From positions 28,545,001-28,609,000 of the forward strand of contig CM049404.1 in NCBI GenBank assembly GCA_026929865.2: a stretch of 64,000 bases of DNA, in the 5' to 3' direction. The stretch comes from Hyperoplus lanceolatus. Lineage: Eukaryota > Chordata > Actinopteri > Uranoscopiformes > Ammodytidae. Both the position numbers and the translations under genes were made by a program. The stretch's first letter is position 1; the number at the start of each line of letters is the position of its first letter. Below are positions 1 through 36,516 of the stretch, piece after piece. A model generated the notes under the pieces. That model did no database searches, was not told the DNA's origin, and saw only the letters and a program-made list of their open reading frames with translations.

Positions 1-429
1 AAAATAAATTAAGTTAATAAACGTTATGGCACGCGTTACATTATGTGACATCTGTGTGTCAAGGACAACGAGTTTCTATTAACAAATCATCTGATCCAAC
101 CTGACTGCTTTGTATTGGTTTTGACTATAATCCAAACATTACTCAAAAGATTCAAATATGGTGCAACTTATATTTGACACGAAAAACGTTGTGGGTGTCA
201 CTTTTGTGTATAACAGCTCGAATACTTTATCAGAAATAGATCATGTCTGAAATGGTGGGTTACATTTTGAAACACTGTCTCTGATTCATTGGGGTTGCAT
301 GTACGGGGGGATGTAAGCCAGGGGTTTTGCTGACTGAGCAGAAAGGCTGCATGCTGGCCCACTTGGAGTGAGGAGGCTACAGCTGAAAAGGAACGCCCAA
401 AGTGTCTGCGCCGCGTCGTGCGTAAAGCT

Positions 430-439
430 GGGGATTCCC
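430..439 (+). promoter_or_regulatory. kappaB-type Rel-binding site
   Basis: The sequence GGGGATTCCC fits the Rel/NF-kappaB consensus GGGRNNYYCC exactly. It lies about 720 bp upstream of the nfatc2 start codon. NF-kappaB dimers bind such sites, and NFAT proteins can bind some palindromic kappaB sites as dimers. A ten-base match alone is weak evidence of function. Confidence 0.35.
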
Positions 440-1088
440 TCAGGAGTCCCTACCTGTCCGTCAGTTTATGTGCTAGTTTTTATGAGGAAAATTGATTTTA
501 CCTTAAATCCAATCAACATGGGATAGCCTCCATTATGCGGTAGTGATTGTTTGGTGCGTTTCGGGTCACTGTCAAATCCATCCATTCATCCAACCTGAAA
601 TTACGCCGTTCCAACCCAATGTAAATGGATGGGTGTGAAGTGAGTGTGTTGTAGAAAGGGCGTTTAGCGCAGTCAGCAGCACCATACTGTGTCACTGTAA
701 CATGTCAGACACCCGGGGGCAGCACCATGCCGCATCTTCTGTCAGGAGACTGTCAGTCAGTAATCTCTTTGAATGGGGAAATCAATGTATAACCTACAAG
801 CAGAACTTTCGCGTCACATTATTATTATTTTTTTACTTCGACGTATCAGCGGATAGGGGGAGTCGTGATCAAACTCTAGAGATCAACTCTACAATTATTG
901 TATTCAGTGTAACAAAACAAAGACATCAAATAGACCCGCCTTCGTCTGAAAATAACCGTGGCGAGCTGAAACAGGAAACTTATAGTGCATGCGCTTCACC
1001 TCTTTGCAGTTCACCGGTGCATCATTTGACACTTTGTAGCAGGTTCCCCAAATATCCACATCAGCGCCAGCAGCGTGTCTATATCAGT

Positions 1089-1095
1089 CTATATA
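1089..1095 (+). promoter_or_regulatory. nfatc2: TATA-like box of nfatc2
   Basis: CTATATA lies about 60 bp upstream of the start codon. A transcription start some 30 bp further on would leave a 5' UTR of only about 35 nt. A second TATA-like motif (tctatatc) lies about 10 bp upstream. I assign this by position only; the real start could lie elsewhere. Confidence 0.35.
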
Positions 1096-1155
1096 CCTGT
1101 CAGTTTACGCACGGACCTCGGAGGAACACGCCGTTAGGACTAAACATTTAGACAG

Positions 1156-25879
<24,724 letters not shown>

Positions 25880-25908
25880 AGGAGGACCAACCAGGAAATG
25901 ACATCATA

Positions 25909-25941
25909 TCCCCCCCCCCCCCACACACACACACACACACA

Positions 25942-25977
<36 letters not shown>

Positions 25978-25994
25978 GACACTCACACACACAG
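25909..25994. repeat. C tract and (CA)n microsatellite in the 3' UTR
   Basis: A run of about 13 C is followed by roughly 35 CA units with CAGA steps, starting some 30 bp after the stop codon. If transcribed it would be a CA-rich RNA element. Confidence 0.95.
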
Positions 25995-26128
25995 CCTCAA
26001 ACCCTCCGGTGAGGTGACGCACATCCACCCAACAATCAGACCTTCTCTTCCTCGTTCTCTTTTACCCACACAGATAGAAGTATATATCAGCTCCCGGCGG
26101 CTGTGTTTGCTTTGGATGCTTTTCCTGC

Positions 26129-26134
26129 AATAAA
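26129..26134 (+). terminator. nfatc2: Candidate proximal poly(A) signal
   Basis: AATAAA lies 250 bp after the stop codon and is followed by T-rich sequence. Use of this site would give a short 3' UTR. Confidence 0.4.
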
Positions 26135-26361
26135 CATTTTCATTTGGTTTAAACAGAATAATTAATTTGACTCATAACGTCCACACCCAGAAGGTTTCCA
26201 ATAATGAGAAACAACAGCGGAATGTGCCTTTTTTAAAAAAAATGTTTTGGTGGGAAATCAATTTATTAGCCGTATCATCCAGCCAATAACCTCCCACCTG
26301 TTTTGCTCCCACATGTTTGCCTCATACTAGTGAATGGTTCAAATGTGTTGAAATTGGATAA

Positions 26362-26692
26362 AGATGCACTATGTAACTTTGGGTGTGTCAGAGAAGTGAA
26401 CATTTTTTAAGATATATTTTTTTCACAACTGAATAAACAAACTTTCCTCACAGGAAGATTGGATACCTGGAACACTGTTTGAAGTTAAAAAGCTACCTTA
26501 AAAAGTAACTGTTTCACTGTTGTACACTTAAGTTTGGTTCCAGGTGCCTCAAAATATTTTTGTTTTGTTTTATGATGATATAATTAATCAATAGTAAGAA
26601 TTACATACAGAGAAAAATATGTTTTGTAAACGTACTGTAGTCTCTGCAAAAAAAAAAAAAAAAACTATCCCATGAAACTGCATAGTGCACCT
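26362..26692. mobile_element. TTAA-type element (family C)
   Basis: The termini AGATGCACTATGTAAC and GCATAGTGCACCT are imperfect inverted repeats. The right flank is TTAA (26693-26696) and the left flank ATAA, one change from TTAA. An internal poly(A) lies near 26648-26664. A diverged copy lies at 24615-24999. Confidence 0.7.
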
Positions 26693-27630
26693 TTAATGAA
26701 GAAAAGTGGTTGCTCAACCGCCTTACATCAAACCAAAAATGACACCTAAATACCAAACATGAAATATTCTTTATGACCAAAAGCTTGTCATCTTCTTGTA
26801 CAAAGTGTGTATTTTTGACTGTGTGTAACTTGGTATGTAGTTTGACATGAAACGATTGTCCGACGCTTACATGCTGATCATCTCATTTTAAGTTTAGTTT
26901 TCTAATGGAAGTTTAGTGCACACTGCCTTAACCATATATACAAATGAACTATTAGTGACGCCCCCTAATATGCACTGTTTTCAACAACAGGGGTCAATGC
27001 TAGTCCTTTTTTATATAGATACAATATTTGAGTCATGTAAATAATGTACCATTTTATATTCCTAAAAAAAATATATATATTGCATTATATTATATTCAGG
27101 TGATAATGCCAAAGTCTACATGTTTGAAATGATGTCTATGCTTTAGGTTGATTTTTATTTTTTTTTTCAATCCGGCATTGAAAATAATCAGAAGCCTGGC
27201 TCATGAAGGGAGAGATCATTTGTTTTCTTCTTTTAATCAATTTAAAATGATTATATCTATTTGTTTTGCTCTTAAAGTTGATTGTAACAACATCTATGGC
27301 TGCTTCGGTCCACAGTCTAGAAACCAAATATTCTTAAGTGTGTCCTGTGTGTATCCTTCTGTGTATAGTTGTGTTTTGAGTCCGTCCATATTATGACAAT
27401 CGGTATACTCAGAGCTAAACGCCTGCCTATGCAGAAGCTTCAAGCTTGCCAATGTAAAAAAAAAGCCTTTTATTTTTGTGTATAACTCGTGCTAATATAA
27501 CTTGCTTTGACTGGGAAAAAAAGCAGTAGTTAAAAAATATATTTTTGTAATATTGTAGGCCTACGGACTGAATTGGAGTACATCAATCATCAGTGCCAAG
27601 TGCCATGTCTATAGCGGTTAACATACTATG

Positions 27631-27922
27631 GTAAATGGACTTGTATAGCGCTATATCTCCGTTTATCACAGACCCAAAGCGCTTTACATTGTTTTTGTAC
27701 ACATTCACCCAGTCACACACATTCATACACCGATAGCAGCAGCTACCACGCAGGGTAGGCTTAGCACTAGGGTGCTAAGCTAACTAAGCTAACTATCGGG
27801 GGCAATTCGGGGTTCAGTGTCTTGCCCAGGGACACTTCGACATGTGGCGGGGAGACGGGGATCGAACCTCCGACCCTGCACACCAGAGGCGAACTCCCTA
27901 CCCACTTCGCCACTGCCGCCCC
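27631..27922 (-). mobile_element. tRNA-derived SINE, minus orientation
   Basis: On the minus strand the 5' end is GGGGCGGCAGTGGCGAAGTG. It has an A-box-like TGGCGAAGTGGG (27901-27912) and a B-box GGTTCGATCC (27859-27868), spaced as in a tRNA gene. The body ends in GTAAAGCGCTTTGGG and GCGCTATACAAGTCC, a tail shared by many teleost SINE/LINE pairs. TACTA occurs just outside both ends and may be the target duplication. It lies antisense within the presumed nfatc2 3' UTR. Confidence 0.8.
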
Positions 27923-28519
27923 AAGTACTAGTAAAATGTAAGACTGAATCTCAATGTTGAAAATTGAATATGAACCCATCCGAGAGAAAATTTGACTGTA
28001 TTTTGTAATATGATTAAATTGAATATTGATTTATTAATGATATTTCAAATTGAGCCAGTATACAGCACAAGTGCATTTGACATTTCTTGAATGTATTCCA
28101 TATTAAAATAGCTTTTTCCCCTTTATGTAAATATTTCATACAAAGTCTGCTTGTCCGTTAAAGTTAAAGTCGACTAAAATAGAAACAATGTGTTGCCTGG
28201 CATGTCTTGTGTTTCTATTATACACAATGTTATAGTTATCACATATATTTTATCTGTTTTAATACAATGTTTTTTTTCTAAGGGGAATTATGATACATTA
28301 CTCCCCTTAATAGGTTATATTTTTGTGTATACGTTTGTTATTATTTTACCATCTTTAATGTAATTTCTGTCAATGTAAAGGTTATCAATAGTCTTACTTT
28401 AATTGTCTTGTGTCCAATGTCGATAGTCGTCTTGTAATTGTTTCAATTTAAGTCTACTACAATTTGTGCCTTTTTAAGAAGTCTCTGTTTCATGCTATTT
28501 TTGTATTCTGAAAAGTAGC

Positions 28520-28525
28520 AATAAA
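28520..28525 (+). terminator. nfatc2: Candidate distal poly(A) signal
   Basis: AATAAA is followed after about 20 bp by TATTGTCCTTGTATTTTTGG, a plausible T/GT-rich downstream element. Sequence composition changes to repeat-like soon after. Confidence 0.5.
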
Positions 28526-28619
28526 TAACAACCGTATACATCCTTATTGTCCTTGTATTTTTGGAGTTATTGTCATGAATGAGTGAATGAAAATTAAAAG
28601 GGTGCGGTGTGTATTGGAG

Positions 28620-29220
28620 TATTTAGCGTCATCTAGTAGTGAGATTGTGGGTATCAACACTCCCTTGCTAACCCCACCCTTTGGGAGAATTTAGAGAAGC
28701 TACGGTGGCCTTCACCTGGACACGAAGCTATAGTTACTAAAGATGGCATCATCTACCACTGCCTCAAGTCTTTCCACAATATCAAGTGATGATGTGAAGA
28801 TGTATTTAGTCATTTATTCTAAAGAACTCCTTCTTCGTCTTACAACAGTATACATACTAGTATATATAGAAAGAAACATGTAAGTAAGGCCATTAAGTTT
28901 GTCTGTTCGGTGCTGCAGTAGAAACATGGCGCTGCAACATGGCGGCCTCTGCGCCCTGTTCCTATGTAGGCTAGATATAAAAGGCTCATTCTAAGGTTAT
29001 AAAAAACAAATTTTATTTTCAAGAGATTTTACACTGATTAAAACACATACCATTTTCTTTGTGAATACTCTATTCTGATTGGCTGGAGACTGGAGTACAT
29101 TCCATAGTCAATTAACCTTTGATATATAGGCTATGGACACCTAGATGGAACTGTTGAACAGAATATTATATTCCATTTCTACTTATGAAGAATGCTATTA
29201 AATTCTTCTACACTGTGCCT
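28620..29220 (-). mobile_element. Interspersed element (family D), minus copy
   Basis: It is the reverse-complement relative of 6015-6351, sharing TTTCCACAATATCAAGTGAT, AACATGGCGCTGCAACATGG and flanking blocks. Its right end GTGCCT is followed by TTAC, one change from TTAA. The left boundary is approximate. Confidence 0.6.
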
Positions 29221-29513
29221 TTACAGTAAGGTCCGTCTAAGACCCTACTGTCAGTGTGAAGGCCTATACTGTAAAGAGCTCAAAAGTGTCTCTTCACTGT
29301 ATTTTAAGAGGAAAATGTAATTGAATCAGTGGACCAACAGTAGACAGTGACTCATCCCAGACCGGGAGCAGACGGACCCATGGGACCCAACCAACATGTT
29401 GCTTTATAATTTACACAACTTATTCAAATATATTATATTCATGAAATATTCATGACTTAAGGTTTGACCCATGAAGGATGTGCTGTTAATTATTTACAGT
29501 AGGCTACATGGGG

Positions 29514-29515
<2 letters not shown>

Positions 29516-29562
<47 letters not shown>
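29516..29562. repeat. (CA)n microsatellite
   Basis: About 23 CA units. Confidence 0.95.
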
Positions 29563-29566
<4 letters not shown>

Positions 29567-29778
29567 CAATCTTCAAACTCTTTTCCTCCCTCAAAGGAGC
29601 AAATAACAACAAGAGAGAGAGGGGGACTGACGGGTTGTCCCGGAGGCTGTAGTTGCCATGGCGACAGCAGCTTGTTTGGTGCTTGGGTCCCCGTGTTGGT
29701 TCTGTGAATGAACCCTGTGTTCAGGAAGTCTCTGCTTAGTATGACATCACCACGGGGCCAAAACGCAGCACATGGGCC

Positions 29779-29930
29779 CCCCCCCCTCTCTCTCTCTCTC
29801 TCCTTTATCTCTTCCTCTCTCTCTCGCTCTCTCTCTCTCTCTGCCTCCCTCTCTCTCACTCTCTCTCTCTTCCTCTGTCTCTCTCCCGATGCCTCTCTCT
29901 CTGTCCCTCTCCCTCCCTCTCTCTCTCTAC
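29779..29930. repeat. Pyrimidine (CT)n tract
   Basis: 150 bp of CT-rich sequence follow a run of C residues. Confidence 0.92.
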
Positions 29931-30328
29931 ATGAGCCCTCTCATTCAGACCCACTCGTACAGATATGCCCCGCGATGACTCACGCGCCCTTTAGAACCCG
30001 ATGTTGTAATGCGTTCTTCGGACCGCCACGGACACATTAACTCGTGTGTGAAATCGAACAAGAATGAAATACACGATGAGCTCGGCATTTCATTCATCGT
30101 CTCAGCTTTTGTGTCATTTACAGAAAAACAAACAAAAAGCTGAGGTCATCTTGTCCCAAAGGGCAACCAGCGTTACCTCCATGGCAACCATAGTTACATC
30201 CCAAACATGAATTCAGAATTTTAAATCATTGTCATGCCCATAGCTGAACTGGCTGTTTTATAGGCTACTTCTATTACATTAGGCCTAACCTTTATTACCA
30301 CCCAATGAGGTTTCTTGATATGGTGTAA

Positions 30329-30610
30329 AGGTGGACTCAGTGAATCTGGAGAATTGTCAAAATCCCTTGTTGCTAAAATCAGTGGATATGTCCTCAAAAT
30401 CCACTACCTGTAGCTTATATAGGCTGCTACTGAGTGTGTGTGTGTGTTGTGACTGTAAATACATAGCCTAGGCTCTGTAAAAAAATATGGTGGGCCCCCT
30501 TTTTTTCCAGCACACAAACAGTACAAACAGGTAGCGGATTGTGACTAGTTATTTACTGATTTTGACAAAAAGTTATTTTGACAACTTCTCCAGAATCGCT
30601 GACTCCACCT
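30329..30610. mobile_element. Family A inverted-repeat element, copy
   Basis: The termini AGGTGGACTCAGTGAATCTG and CAGAATCGCTGACTCCACCT are inverted repeats. Internal blocks such as CATAGCCTAGGCTCTGTAAA match the other family A copies. Flanks are GTAA and TGAA, degraded from TTAA. Confidence 0.75.
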
Positions 30611-30960
30611 TGAAAAAGTGACTCGGTCAGCTGTAGAGGAGTCTACAGTATAATGGGCTGTTTGTGTGGAAGAAAGATGACATTGTCCATGCTGCAGACA
30701 CTTCTGAAAAGTCCACATCATATTCTGAGAGACATGAGTCAGTTTTCCTGGATTTCAGGTGTGTTTAAAGGCCCTGTTGAATGTTATAAGTAGGCCGTCT
30801 GGATGAATGCATTAGGCAGATGAAAGGAAAATGGTAGAAATTTGCATGGATACTTTCATATAAAGGCAGCAATTAAATATGTAAATCTTAGCTATGAATG
30901 ATAGTATTGTTAGTCTGCTTTCATTCTTTCAATAAAATAAATATGAAACCAGTTTCTCAA

Positions 30961-31579
30961 AGGTGGAGTCAGGGATTCTGGAGAATGTCAGAAATATCTG
31001 TGAATACCTCTTCACGATCAGCTACCTGTCCGTACTGTGGTTGCGTTCCGAATCGCATACTCTTTCTTTTTTCTATTCTACATACTACATCCGACGATAA
31101 AAAGAATCTAGTTAGGATGCAGTAGGCATACTATTGGGACATACTTTACTCTCTTATTTCATCATAACATTGCGCCTTGTTCTTGCCTCTTGCTTTTATA
31201 TCCGTTGCATCCCCGTTTGTTTTCACATGGAGGCTTCGTCGATATGACGTCACTTCACGTGCGCACTGGATTGTGGGTCACAATTGCCCAAATAGGATGC
31301 AGTTTTCAACACTAACAATCTTGGCCGCATGAAGTAGGACATCCGGGTACTTCTAAACATCCTAAATCTGGCCACAAGAATCGGGACATCCTAAATCTTC
31401 TTTCTACATACTATATAGTAGAAAGTATGCGATTCGGAACGCAACCTGTGTGTGCACTGAAGAAAAAAAAACGTTTTAATACACAGCCTAGGCTCTGTAA
31501 ATGGGCATGTTGCTAGCTATGTTGGTCCCCTTGTGTTTTCCCTGTTAACATTCGTTCTCCAGAATTGCTGACTCCACCT
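30961..31579. mobile_element. Family A element interrupted by a second element
   Basis: The termini AGGTGGAGTCAGGGATTCTG and CAGAATTGCTGACTCCACCT mark the outer element. Its right flank is TTAA (31580-31583) and its left flank TCAA. Removing 31040-31450 restores continuity with other family A copies (CTACCTGTCCGTACTGTG then TGTGCACTGAAG), so the inner insertion is younger. Confidence 0.8.
31040..31445. mobile_element. 406-bp element with 22-bp perfect terminal inverted repeats
   Basis: The left end GTTGCGTTCCGAATCGCATA is mirrored exactly at the right end (31424-31445). CTGTG flanks both sides (31035-31039 and 31446-31450), which fits a 5-bp target duplication. It has no transposase. The superfamily is uncertain. 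Confidence 0.8.
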
Positions 31580-31583
31580 TTAA

Positions 31584-32681
31584 TGATTTATAATTAGTGG
31601 AACCAAACACGTTGACGGTTTTTATCATAATCTTACTTAGACTCATAACAAAAACACTTTTTTAGAGGCAAACAGTGCACTGATAATACCATATGGCCTC
31701 TGTATGAGTGATGAAATGCTTTGTGTACAATTGTAGTGTGTCTAATATGTCCATGCCTTGTACAATAGTGACAGCTAGTGTTGCAAGAGGAAACTTGAAG
31801 TGAGCGGTGTGTTCTGCTATCCACCTCCAGAGGGAGACAGGAACTTGAATGTATTTTAGTAGCACAGGATCTGTTTAACTTAATTGCAATGATTGAGGTA
31901 CTTTATACTCAGTGGTGTAAAGAGTAGCTGAACACCATACTTGATTGAGTACTCTGGTAAAAGTCATAATTTGCATTGAAAATGACTTTCATCAAAATAG
32001 GCAGCATAGGCAATACATTGTTGTCAGTGTTGGGTATTTAGCCTAGAATATTTAATAAACTCGTCATATGTGTCATGTGCAGAAATCTGAATTGTTAAAA
32101 TAACTAAAGTTATCAGATAAATAAAGTGGAGTAAACAATAGAATATGTCCCCCTGAATTGTAGTGGAGTAGGAGTATAAAGTATGCAAAAAAGATTTAAG
32201 TAAAGTACATGTGCCACAAACTTGTATTTAAGTATAGTAATTGAGTAAATGTACTTGGTAGACAAGAGTGAGTGAATGGGAGTAATGGGAACACTTCAAC
32301 ACAGTGTATTTTTACCACTGAACTGGCAAAATAACTCCCTTCAGACCTGCAAATGGAATATAATGCAGCACATATCAGCAGCTTACAAAAGAGTCTTTGA
32401 CAAAACATCTCTATGCTTTATTTAGCTTTTCTATGGAAATTTGAACATTTCAGTTGTAATGAAATTCTGAAAGTAGCTTTTCGGCACACAAATCAGTGTG
32501 CTACAGACGGACCCATTATGTGTAACTAAAATTGAAAAATTAAAAGCCTGAATAAATTTGCCTCAGAAGCCAGTGGCACAGCTTCCTTGGGATCAAAGCA
32601 GGAGCCTTGAAATTAGATGAAGTGAAAACAGCCTTGACAAACAGTGTAGAAACCTTTTAAGTATACTCAGCTGCTGGCAGG
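31584..32681. other. Intergenic AT-rich sequence
   Basis: I see no recognisable element or gene here beyond short chance open frames. Confidence 0.6.
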
Positions 32682-33346
32682 TGTGGATTATTGCACGGGC
32701 ACACCGGGCACAGGCCCAGGGGCCCAAGGGCCCAGGGGGGCCCTAAGCCAGAGAAATTTATAGCGACTTTTCATGTCGCATAGTCAAAGAGCTCAGTCAC
32801 TCATGTCAATAACAGGGTCCAAAAAGGAATAGCCTAAATATAAGGATACTCATTCAAATGTAACAAGATAACAAGATGACAAGTTAAAAACAACAGCATT
32901 AGTAGCTCTGTCTAAGGGCCTCCACGAGGGGCGTTTAAGGCCCTCCTCACACAAACAGAAATAAGCTTTCTATCTGTGAATTCTAAATTGTTCATAAAAA
33001 GTAGCTATCCAACCTTTATCTGTTGAAATGGACCCCTCCATCATAGAACAAGGGTCTGCAGACTAATCTACTGTTTTGCAGTTGCAGAGTAAGGAGTGCT
33101 GCCTGTTTAAGACAAATCTGAAAAATAATGTTCCTTTTGCATCTCAGGATTTGATCTAGCCTCTAAAATGTCCTCTCAAAGTGCACCAGATTGATGCATT
33201 TTACTTTAAAATATTCCTTAATATGTGTTTGCCATTAATTGTATGTATCAGTGCGGAAAAGTCAGTGTACCTGACTGGATAGGGAGGAGTGGGGGGCCCT
33301 TTAAGAGTTTGTGCCCATGGGCCCATTATCTCATAATCCGTCTATG
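32682..33346. mobile_element. Degraded hAT-like element
   Basis: The ends CAGGTGTGGATTATTGC and CATAATCCGTCTATG are weak inverted repeats, each next to G/C-rich GGGCACAGGCCCAGG-like sequence. The internal block CTCTCAAAGTGCACCAGATT recurs at about 56575 in the hAT-like element there. No clean target duplication is seen. Confidence 0.5.
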
Positions 33347-34824
33347 GCGTCACCACCACCAGCGGTGGTGCACACACGGCACTGTCATGTATGTGAGTTG
33401 GGAAAGCAAAATGTGAATTTGTGGGGACGCATTCTGGAGTTAGCTCATCTGCCTGTATAAAGGTAATCATAAATGTTATCATTTATGGTCATGACTTTAA
33501 CCTGTTCTCTTCCTGGCATTCAGTTCTATAATATTAATTGATTTGTTAAAATGGAGGCCAGAAAAAGCGTGTGTGAGTGTAAAATGTGTTCACAGTCAAG
33601 TTAAAGTGGTTTGTCTCTTGTAAACAGTGACATTTGGGTGAATAAAATAGCCATACATTTACAATCCAGACCCTCAATATCAAAAGCCCTTTCCTTGGGA
33701 GTCCATACTAACACACATTGACTGCTGCGTATAGGTTACACATGTAATGACAATTAACACCAATCCATTTACAATAAATAACTCTAGAGTGAAGAGGAAA
33801 CTAAAATTATGGTTACTTTGCTATTTATCATACACATAACACTACATTGAAATCAGAGATAGCGTTTTACAGTTATAGTCTATTCATGTCCCCCAGGGTA
33901 CAATCTACACTAGTGTGCCCCCATAGGGATAATTATTGGCCAAAACTATACATATAGATAACGTGAAAAATATAAATTCCTCTTGATGTTAAGGTACAAT
34001 ATCAGGAGACAACGTGCTCTAACTTCTAAGCCATATACAAAAAAAGGAAAAATATTTGTTTTTCTTTTACTAGATTTGAAGGTTTTACTGTTTCCTTCCT
34101 TTTTTAGGATTTTTAAAATTGTCGGCTTTGGTTAAGTAGCCTTGAAATGTATTCAAATAAAAGTAGTGTGTGTAGATTTGCAGCTACACACAGCTCTACC
34201 TTTGTTGATACTTCTCTAGTGGCAACCCGTGGCATAACCCTAATGAACTCTCATGAATCCCGATTGCAATATATTGTTATGTCAATGCCTGTTAAATCCT
34301 TTTTGCTGGGTGAATGCCACTTCGGGAAGCAGCAACACAAATGACGAAAACACAATAAGGATAATGTAATTTAAAATGCACTGTCAAAACTGTAAATCGA
34401 AAAAACTTATAAACACTGTGACAATAATTGAGGTGACTTGAAAATCAAAACTTTTATAATGATTTATTATTGGCTATCCTATAACCAGTTGTGTGTGCGC
34501 CACTGTTGCTGGGAGGTGGACCCACATATCCGCTCAGAAGTGGCCTTGACGCTCATTAAAGTCAGAGGAAACAACATGGCGCCGCTGGTAAACACAGCTG
34601 CCGCCCACAAGTAACAACACACACAACACAACAACACAGCAAGACAACACACGCACACACACACACAAGCTTCATAGTTTATTTCTTTAGGTTTATTTAA
34701 CAGTGTCAGAGTTCCTTGCGTTCACCTGCTCCCTCCCCGCTGTGTTTCACTACCGACTGAAAAGTAATTGGGTGGATATTAATAGAAAACCCCTCTGGAA
34801 ACATATACTCCAAAGGGCTTGATT
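33347..34824. other. Intergenic sequence, no gene recognised
   Basis: Mostly AT-rich. A short GC-richer segment around 34495-34610 contains AACATGGCGCCGCTG and is followed by an AC-rich stretch, but it has no supported exon. Confidence 0.55.
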
Positions 34825-34828
34825 TTAA

Positions 34829-35377
34829 AGCTATATTGTGTAACTTTTTCATATAATAGCGTTGGTAAAAAAAGTCAAGCCATCGCCAAATGAGTTGACA
34901 CAAAGTTGATTAAGCCTATCAGCTCCGAAAAAACACTCTCTGTATTTCTCGGGTTGATATGTAAGGGATACGTGTGGATACATATAAAGGCATCATTTTA
35001 AAGCAAATAAAGAATTTTGCATTTAGAGTACAATTTCTGTATAATAGTAAGTCACGTGCAAACTAACAGATACTATACCTACTTAAAGCTATTCTATAAT
35101 AAAGCTATAGTGCATAACTTCTGCTGCCTTGATGAGGAATTCTGGGTAATTTCAAACAGTGTTGGCACATATACATGAAGTTAGCCTTCGGTGATCGCGC
35201 ATTGATTTTATTCCTTCTGCTGTACGTCCAGGTTTTTCGACACCAGATAACGCTGCCATACCGAGAAATACAGAGAAACTTTTTTGGAGCTGATAGGCTT
35301 AATCAACTTCGTTTGGCATATACGAATATTGAATATAACCAACATTAATTTACATGAAAAAGTTGCGCAGTATAGCT
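34829..35377. mobile_element. TTAA-type element (family B, copy 2), with internal insertion
   Basis: The ends AGCTATATTGTGTAAC and GTTGCGCAGTATAGCT are inverted repeats. The left flank is TTAA (34825-34828) and the right flank TTAC. Longer inverted arms extend inward (GAGTTGACACAAAGTTGATT against AATCAACTTCGTTTGGCATA). A second family B-like start (AAGCTATAGTGCATAACTTC) at about 35101 suggests a nested or duplicated unit. Confidence 0.75.
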
Positions 35378-35747
35378 TTACTGTTTTGCTGTTCAGAGTT
35401 CCCCTACACATGCCTCGAGCCATACTTCACTTCATTCTGTGCTGTAATTTCCTGTGTTTCCCAGAATGGAATCAGCAGCTATAGCAGTGGGTGTGAACTT
35501 GGTGCCTTTAATCAGAGGTGGGTGTATGTGTGTGGGTGCAGGAGAGAGATCTGACTAGTTTCTGAACATTGTGCTACATATGTATCGTGAAGACCTCACC
35601 CCTTGCACAGGAAAACATTCAGTATTGTATAGCTTCACTGTATTGTTGAGGAATGAGTGGCTATGCCGGATATGTGATGGACTTCTCAAGCAAAAGAGTG
35701 AAGCTGAATAGATGCTCCTATTTTCTTTTAACCAGAGCAGTAGTGTT
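35378..35747. other. Intergenic sequence, no gene recognised
   Basis: Short open frames on both strands have no recognisable similarity. Confidence 0.55.
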
Positions 35748-35915
35748 TGATTTGATTTGATTGAAATGTATTTCGAACATGTAAAAGACAAAACAGAAAA
35801 AAACAAAAAATATCACACAGAAAAAAATATCTTACAAAAAATAGAAAGCATAATCAGAGACATGAATGACAAATACTTGATCATTGTACATGTTCGAACA
35901 TTTTTAATTGTGTAA
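35748..35915 (-). mobile_element. LINE-type 3' tail, minus orientation
   Basis: On the minus strand the sequence reads CATGTTCGAAATACATTTCA followed by ATCAA units, a tail form I recall in teleost non-LTR retrotransposons. An A-rich body adjoins it. Confidence 0.5.
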
Positions 35916-36473
35916 TCGATTTTAATGAGGATACCTGATAACATGCACGCAAACAGCCTAAACTACAATGGTGACAGTGGTAAACATTACCCACTTACAC
36001 TGCATGTAATGTTAGCATTGTCATTGTGAGCATAACTGAATGTTGACTAGCATTTAGCCCGTAGCACTCCCCTATAGTGCCTGCAAATTAGGTGAGGTAT
36101 CACTGTAGATGTAATGCTTCTGCCTGAGCCTGACAATATTTCACTGTTGAGTTTGTCATATTTTGCTATCCGTATTATTTGTAACAATGAGTGCGGACAT
36201 CATAGCAGCATTATCATGTAGATGGTGAAGCTATTAGATACTAAGATATGTGTCTAATTACAGTCACATAGAGAGAGGGTTTGGTGGTCCAGTTTGCGAG
36301 TGCTTCTGCCTGTAAGTCAAATTACACAAACACTCAGCTGCAGTGGATGTCTCAGAGTAGAATTAAAGTGGCATCAACGGTTTCAATCTCGGGAAATTAA
36401 TCCATTAACGATCTACTTCCTTCCTATCCGAAGACCTAACTAACGCTTATTTCTTTCTGCCTTATGCTTAAAC

Positions 36474-36516
<43 letters not shown>

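Larger units (their letters stand above)
1..1155 (+). promoter_or_regulatory. nfatc2: 5' flank and presumed promoter region of nfatc2
   Basis: This stretch precedes the first coding exon. It holds a TATA-like motif (1089-1095), a consensus kappaB-type site (430-439) and a relatively GC-rich block at about 290-480. An open frame at 702-1151 has no recognisable family, is rich in low-complexity residues and overlaps the presumed promoter, so I do not treat it as coding. An upstream non-coding exon cannot be excluded from sequence alone. I infer promoter function from position and motifs. Confidence 0.5.
25880..28545 (+). other. nfatc2: Presumed nfatc2 3' UTR
   Basis: The sequence after the stop is AT-rich and non-coding. 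It holds a C tract and (CA)n (25909-25994), an early poly(A) signal (26129-26134), a family C element (26362-26692), two Pumilio-type TGTAAATA words (27036-27043 and 28136-28143), an antisense SINE (27631-27922) and a late poly(A) signal (28520-28525) followed by T/GT-rich sequence. Long 3' UTRs are usual for NFATC2. The true end is inferred, not seen. Confidence 0.55.
29221..30328. other. Intergenic sequence with microsatellites
   Basis: It contains (CA)n at 29516-29562 and a pyrimidine tract at 29779-29930. A GTTGCCATGGCGAC word (29651-29664) resembles an X-box half-site pair. I find no gene. Confidence 0.7.

Noticed and set aside
702..1151. 149-residue open frame upstream of nfatc2
   Set aside because: No family resemblance. 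It overlaps the TATA-like box and presumed promoter and lacks conserved composition.
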